Part shown: piece by piece, positions 59,321 to 64,000 of the stretch
How the letters are laid out: each line of letters opens with the position of its first letter
How positions within the stretch are numbered: position 1 is the stretch's first letter
Notes under the pieces: generated by a model
What the model was told of the DNA's origin: nothing
Database searches by the model: none
The model's input: only the letters and a program-made list of their open reading frames with translations
Made by a program: the position numbers and the translations under genes
Source: Isoetes taiwanensis
Lineage: Eukaryota; Streptophyta; Lycopodiopsida; Isoetales; Isoetaceae
Direction of reading: 5' to 3'
Assembly: GCA_021234155.1 (NCBI GenBank)
Contig: JAJEKV010000014.1
Span: 6,217,563 to 6,281,562, forward strand
Length of the DNA: 64,000 bases

Positions 59321-60058
59321 TCAATAGGGTGGTAGTTCTCGGATATCATCCGCAAAGACATCATAAAATTCTCTTATGATTTTAGCAATAGGCTTAGGCA
59401 ATTTATCTATGCTTTCCCCCTGCATTATATTCTTACTATCAGGTTGAATTGCTTCTAGCCTAAGGATATATTCAATCTCCTTCTTTAAGTTGTATTTATT
59501 CAACTGGCTGAAAGTTATACACTGCATTACTGAAGGAATTTCCTTACCTCTGACCACTATTCGTTTGCCGTCTGGTGCGGTGATTGCTATTTCTTTATTG
59601 TCGCAGTCAATGATTGCCTTAGCTGGTTTGAGGAATTCCATTCCAACTATCAAGTCATATTTGCCAATATCCATTACCTCAGCTCCCATGGTGAACTTAA
59701 TTCCGGTCAATCCGACGTCAAAGTTAACTCTTCTTCCCTTTGTATGTCGAATTGCCCCATTTGCCATGCTGACTGGTCTGGGTTTAGATTTCAGGGTCTT
59801 TGACTTTAATAATGCTGTCAGTCTAGGAGATGAAAAATTGTGTGAACTACCTGTGTCTATTAGAATTACATACGGTTTATCATCTATTATAGCATCAGCT
59901 GAGATGACTGTGGACTGACTTGCAACATTATCAGTCTCAATAGCTGCACAAATCTTACACTCACCATCTATGTAATCTTGGGCTTCCTCCTGATCATCCT
60001 CTTCATCTTGTTCAGTAGGTGATTCCCATCCATCTAGCTCTGCCAAAGCTGCCTGCAT
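59321..60058 (-). pseudogene. Gypsy pol: aspartic protease and linker
   Basis: The frame begins with the end of the nucleocapsid (MQAALAELDGWESP) and an acidic linker. The retropepsin core follows with VILIDTGSSHNFSSPRLTAL (catalytic D-T-G) and YDLIVGMEFLKPAKAIIDCD. It continues to the RT linker EFYDVFADDIRELPPY and then a TGA at 59318-59320. Protease cuts the polyprotein. The active-site DTG is present, so this module itself looks intact. Confidence 0.88.
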
Positions 60059-60059
60059 G

Positions 60060-61298
60060 ACAAAAGGACATGTATGTGTTCTGTGGCCCGGCTGGAAACA
60101 TCTAAAACAGAGTTGTTTCTTGATGCATTCATCCCTCTTTTCTGTTGGAATGCTGTCTAGGAAGCTTTTGATTGACCTGCCAGATGAAGACCCTTGAGCT
60201 GACTGGTTTCTGTATGGTCCCTTCCTGTCATTCTTCCCTTGAAACTGCTGGTTAGCAGGTTGATTTCCCTGCTGCCTTGGAGTGTATGGAGCTATTGACT
60301 TGTCCTTTGAATAGTTGCTCTGCTTTGGCCCAGGTGTTTATGGAGTTTCTTCCAAACTTAAGGCTTTATCTTCAGCTTCCCCAACTGTTTTTGGGTTTAT
60401 GGCCCGCACAAGTCTCTTGATGTTGGGGTTTAGTCCCTCAATGTATCCATCTACGGCCTGCCTTTCTGTTATTATTGGCACATTTAATCGTAGCCTCATG
60501 AACTCTTCTGTATATTTGGCTACGGTTAAGTTCCCTTGATCCAACTTGTAAAATTGTTGAATCTGCCTGCTTGTATGTGATCGAGGTACATAGTGCTTGC
60601 GAAATGCTTTACTAAAAGTTTTGAACTTACAATTGTTTCTTTTCAGTTTATTAGATTTGGCATATCCCTTCCACCATATTCTGGCTGGACCATTCAAATT
60701 TGCTGTTGCTACCTTTCCTATGTCCGTATCCTTCATCCCATAGGAGTTGCCAAATTCTTTCATCTCATCAAGCCATGGATCTGTCCTTTCCAGAGAACTG
60801 CCCCAGTTTCCTTGTTTTCCAGACATTGCTCATAGCAATGTCTACTTTCTTCTGGTAATCTTCCGCTCGACGTACTGTTCCTCCTCTTCGATGTCTGATC
60901 CTATCATTTGAACTATCAGACTCAGTGTCGGAGTTACTGTCACTAGCTGTACCTGATGTGGTGTTGTCTGCACTTGAGCTTGAAGGAGTTACACTTCTCC
61001 TATGTCTTTTCTTTCTCTTTTTCTCCTTTGGAACTTCCGGTGGTGGATTTTGCCCTTGGTGAACTTGTTGATCAACTCCTGGGACTTGTGGTGGTAGAGG
61101 TGCACACTCCTGGTTTTGCATCAGTGGTGTTGCCCAGTTGACTATCCGTGTCATTTGATTTCTCATGCGCACTAATCGTCGGTTTATAGCTTCGGGTGAC
61201 ATGTCATCTTCGACTGCTTCATCGTTGTCATGCCCGAATAAGTTTCTTGGCAACCAATTTCGTTGTCGGTTTTGAAATTCTTGTTCCTGAGGTGCCAA
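60060..61298 (-). pseudogene. Gypsy gag (capsid and zinc knuckle)
   Basis: Starts MAPQEQEFQNRQRNWLPRNL (61298). A basic and serine-rich region follows (KKRKKRHRRSVTPSSSSADN). The frame changes near 60800 into the capsid: DPWLDEMKEFGNSYGMKDTD, ANLNGPARIWWKGYAKSN, FSKAFRKHYVPRSHT, LDQGNLTVAKYTEEFMRLRL and YIEGLNPNIKRLV. These are Retrotrans_gag features. A TAA at about 60338 stops the frame; it would be CAA before C-to-T. A proline- and glutamine-rich linker and the zinc knuckle CFRCFQPGHRTHTC (CX2CX4HX4C, near 60095) follow, leading into the protease. Gag forms the particle and binds the RNA. Confidence 0.85.
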
Positions 61299-61330
61299 GC
61301 CGAATGTTCCTGCTGCAAGATTTTATCAAA

Positions 61331-61539
61331 AATACATTGTTTATGCAATATTCCTTGGTGTTATGATATTGTTATCTTATTTCAAATAAACCATAAAAGA
61401 TTATAAAATAAAAAATGATTTATATGATCATAAAATAATTTTTCTATTCAAAACACATGGGTACATAAAATTATAATATTATCCTTAGGAGGTAAATACT
61501 TGACATAATTTTAAGAAAGCTAAACATGAAATTGATAAT
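61331..61539. other. Short AT-rich gap
   Basis: No frame and no LTR end is seen between the gag start and the unrecognised frame on the right. Confidence 0.4.
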
Positions 61540-63075
61540 TTATTTCCTGGAGCTGGATTCCTTCTTGGATTTGAAGAAATCCCTAATATGCTTGAGTCTG
61601 AGGCCTTTGCCCGTATTTCGCAGGATATTTCATGCCGACCCTCCTTCTAAGGCTTGCTGCATTTGTGATACCGGGAGTTCCGGTGCCGTAGCTGCTACAA
61701 CTGTAAGTGGTTCATCTCGCATATGGCCTCGGGCAAAATCCAAACTATAGAGAGCTACCGATCTTTTAATGAGAATGACGTGATCGATATTTTCTCGTAT
61801 TTTGGCATGTTGCCCGAAACCTGTGAGTGCCATGAGCAATGCCACTGCTTATTCCCCTCTTGGGCTAAATTCTTTGTGAAAGACTAACATTTGGCCTTGA
61901 TACAGGGTTGGGAGATAGTATCTCAAGGCCCTGCCTTTTTGATGCCCCATTGGTGCTTTTCCTTTGCCTGTTCCTTTTCTTGCTGCTGCAGATCCCACTA
62001 TGTCAAGTGCTAAGAGATCATCATGGTCTCTCATCATTGTCGTCGCGTTTTTAAGATTGATGCTGGTTCTCTCCCTGACACTTGATGATCTCTTGGGCTG
62101 ACTCGCGCTAGGTCCTCTGCCTGGTTTATACAAGGTGCTTTGAATTGCTTGGAATTCTTCTTCCGATATAATGGGTTCATTTTGCTTATAGAATTCCCTT
62201 ATGTATTGGTAGGCTTCAATATAGGACATTGTTTCACCCGTATAAGAATGGTGCTCTGCTACTTCACGAGGAATCTCCTGATAAGAATAGTCGATGAGGT
62301 CATGCTGCTGTCCTTCGGAGATGATGCCTAGGAGTTCATCAATCCTTAGGCCTTGTTCCAAGCAGTAAGGTAGGTGCAATATGTCATTTGCAAGGAGGTA
62401 TTCTTCTCCTTCGACAATTATTGGAGATAAGGCAGTGATGCCTATCGGTGGCGGGTTTGTTGTTATCACCCGTTCTTCGTGCATAGTGACTTGCCTTTCC
62501 CATCTTTCAGCGAATCTCGCTTCTTCTTCTTCATCTAGCTCACCAGTTTCTTCATAATCTTCCTGTAGCTTGAGTATTCCATGTGATGTGCCCTGGGTCA
62601 CGTACTCGGTAGTGTCGAGTTCGATGATATCATCTTGATTAACCCTTGTGTTCAAGGGTGCAAGGTCTAGGGGCTGAATTGAAGGTTCCCCTACCTGATT
62701 GATGGCCTTCAATTGCATAAAAATTGCAAGTGCTGCTTGAGCTGAGACGTGTCTATGCCTTTGTACTGTGCAACTCATATAATCCGGCATGTTGCTTGCT
62801 CTTTCCCATATCTGTTTCTTGATTTTTGAGGTATTGCCTAATACTCGGGAGAGTGCTTCCAGTGGAACCCACTTTCCTGCTCTGGGTGGAATATTAACCT
62901 CCTATGGCAATATCTGTTGATCATACTGGGCCATTATCTCTGTGTAGAATGGTGTTCTTGTTAGTGTTGCATATAGATCAAAAGTATGATTAAACACCTC
63001 AAAGGCCTGCTGAACTGTTACTTCTCCCTTGTGCTCGGAGCTGTTGTACCATTCGATGAAGTTTGTAGGCACCAT
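61540..63075 (-). pseudogene. Unrecognised 511-codon frame with three stop codons
   Basis: One continuous frame from ATG (63075) to TAA (61540), broken by TAG (62902-62904), TAA (61849-61851) and TGA (61627-61629 region). Each stop would be a sense codon before a single C-to-T change (CAG, CAA, CGA). The N-terminal part reads MVPTNFIEWYNSSEHKGEVT. Next are KKQIWERASNMPDYMSCTVQ and AQAALAIFMQLKAI. An acidic middle reads EDYEETGELDEEEEARF, followed by LLANDILHLPYCLEQGLRID. A basic, serine-rich part carries QPKRSSSVRERTS and RKGTGKGKAP, followed by VFHKEFSPRGE and LMALTGFGQHAKIRENIDHV. The end is HIRDFFKSKKESSSRK. I do not recognise the family; gag-like or nucleoprotein-like are only guesses. 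It has its own TATA box and lies directly upstream of gag on the same strand, so it may be part of a retroelement or a separate gene. Confidence 0.5.
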
Positions 63076-63188
63076 TAGTGCAGGGTAGGTGTAAAAGACG
63101 GTTTATAAAATTGCAAAAAGGCCTGAAAGATCGCCTAAAGGGATAGGAGCTCTTTCTAAAAAGAAAAAAAAGAAAAGAAAATGACCTT

Positions 63189-63212
63189 CCTTTTATAGAG
63201 ATTAGGGTTTCT
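63189..63212 (-). promoter_or_regulatory. TATA box with telo-box
   Basis: On the - strand AAACCCTAATCTCTATAAAAGG. The telo-box AAACCCTAA sits just upstream of the TATA (CTATAAAAGG). The ATG at 63075 is about 115 bp downstream, with a pyrimidine-rich leader between. Confidence 0.65.
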
Positions 63213-63381
63213 AAGTTTTCGTGCCAATCATAAGTGTTTAGAAAATTCTAACTTTTATGAGCTATGGCTGACCAATCTAAGAGATATGAAATGCTAAGGT
63301 AGCTAGAAGAAGGCAGAAAACATGTTAAATGTTTTTGTTTGAAGAAATTTGGACATATTTTAGATCAGATCGGGCGACTCC

Positions 63382-63442
63382 GGTTACACCGCGCGAAAGG
63401 GGTTTTCGAGCCCCTCGGAAGGCCGATTGGCGCGGTGTGACC
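63382..63442. repeat. GC-rich hairpin repeat, copy 1
   Basis: GGTTACACCGCGC at the left pairs with GCGCGGTGTGACC at the right (one G-T). Inside are GGGG and CCCCT arms. The 61-bp unit recurs at 63583-63643 with three or four base changes. The surroundings are AT-rich. Confidence 0.85.
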
Positions 63443-63582
63443 GAATTTGGGTCAACTCTATTTCTATGATCTTGATTTTGATATTAAAAGATACTAACTT
63501 GCATTTATTGCCCAAAATTAGACAACCTAGCATGTTTATTTCTTAAAATCTAACGTCGTTGTCACTTAAATTACCCCACTCC

Positions 63583-63643
63583 AGTTACACCGCGCGAAAG
63601 GGGTTTCCGAGCCCCTCGGAAGGCCAATTGGCGCGGTGTGACC
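63583..63643. repeat. GC-rich hairpin repeat, copy 2
   Basis: Same unit as 63382-63442, about 200 bp away and in the same orientation. The stem AGTTACACCGCGC/GCGCGGTGTGACC is kept. Both lie upstream of the TATA box at 63.19 kb and downstream of the H3-like gene. Confidence 0.85.
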
Positions 63644-63750
63644 CGAGTGGACTTTTTGCCACCGTTGACTTAGTTTTAACAAGTAATAAAAACATCTTTA
63701 TATTACTTTGGAATCAAAATTACAAAATTTTTAGACGATTAATTTACTAC

Positions 63751-64000
63751 CTAGAACTTTGTCCCTCTAATTCTTCTTGCCAAGTGGATATCTTTAGGCA
63801 TTACGGTAACCCTCTTGGCATGAATAGCACAGAGGTTACCTTCTTCAAATAATTGGACTATCTCCGCCTCCGAAGCTTCTTGCAGAGCACGAACCATCAA
63901 AGGCGTGACCCGATAATCCGTCTTAAATTCCTGCAACACCTCTCTGAGCAACCGCTCGAAGGGTGCCTTGCGTATAAGGAGATTTGTGCACTGTTGAAAG
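63751..64000 (-). CDS. Divergent histone H3 variant, C-terminal part (cut by window end)
   Basis: Reading from the right edge the frame gives [60 protein letters not shown] and [20 protein letters not shown], then KF and a TAG at 63751. This is the histone-fold part of H3 (alpha-N to alpha-3), about 82 residues, with no break. Compared with the usual H3 it has VTPLMVR in place of [17 protein letters not shown] in place of AYLVGLFEDT, and GTKF in place of GERA at the end. Loop 1 has the normal H3 length, unlike most plant CENH3. The N-terminal tail lies outside the window. The product would pair with H4 in a nucleosome; whether it is expressed is not known. Confidence 0.85.
   Translation of the reverse strand, partial: FQQCTNLLIRKAPFERLLREVLQEFKTDYRVTPLMVRALQEASEAEIVQLFEEGNLCAIHAKRVTVMPKDIHLARRIRGTKF

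Larger units (their letters stand above)
54303..61330 (-). mobile_element. Ty3/gypsy chromovirus, 3' LTR present, 5' LTR not found
   Basis: On the - strand the order is gag (from about 61298), zinc knuckle, protease, RT, RNase H, integrase, chromodomain (ends 56636), non-coding spacer, polypurine tract and 3' LTR. The spacer 55.9-56.6 kb has no frame. No second LTR copy is seen between 61.3 kb and the window end, so the 5' part is lost or was displaced. The chromodomain fits the chromovirus clade. Confidence 0.9.

Noticed and set aside
59490-59918. 142-codon + strand frame
   Set aside because: Antisense shadow of the gypsy protease frame, which has the catalytic DTG.
63751-64000. Centromeric H3 (CENH3)
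   Set aside because: Loop 1 has the same length as in normal H3 and the typical CENH3 changes (a longer loop with W) are absent. Called a divergent H3 variant instead.

Overview
The window is nuclear DNA of a land plant with a large, transposon-rich genome. The evidence is spliced genes with GT-AG introns, a plant-type TauE/SafE (TSUP) membrane protein, Ty3/gypsy chromoviruses with LTRs of about 1.6 kb, and several LINEs. No sequence fixes the species. A non-flowering plant would fit, but that is a guess.

Layout. 1-5.0 kb: a decayed Ty3/gypsy pol on the + strand with a probable LTR. 5-16 kb: no host gene recognised; a fold-back MITE, duplicated segments and a LINE (13.8-15.9 kb, - strand). 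18.2-24.7 kb: a good eight-exon TPR gene (+). 26-27.6 kb: a tandem repeat, a DUF4283-type fragment and a 5'-truncated LINE. 27.8-39.1 kb (-): the most unusual locus, read as one broken multi-exon gene. It has a ParB-like N-terminal part, a DNA-methyltransferase-like exon and an FCP/SCP-like HAD exon, and a C-terminal part with aromatic motifs. The methyltransferase and HAD exons form three tandem units of about 2.48 kb. 39-43.5 kb: small acidic reading frames, TATA promoters and a 13-bp palindromic motif family. 43.9-45.8 kb (+): a DUF7869-type transposase relic. 46-50.5 kb: nothing recognised. 50.9-52.6 kb (+): a complete four-exon TSUP gene. 54.3-61.3 kb (-): a Ty3/gypsy chromovirus with 3' LTR and polypurine tract, coding regions nearly whole but with several breaks. 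61.5-63.2 kb (-): an unrecognised 511-codon frame with three stops, its own TATA box and two upstream hairpins. 63.75-64 kb (-): the end of a divergent histone H3 gene.

Caution on sequence quality. In the repeat-rich parts (about 1-16 kb and 30-43 kb), places where a sister copy reads CTG or CAG often read as a CG-containing string with small indels. C deamination cannot do this. It looks like systematic base-calling error at methylated CHG sites, so many frameshifts in the methyltransferase/HAD array may not be real.
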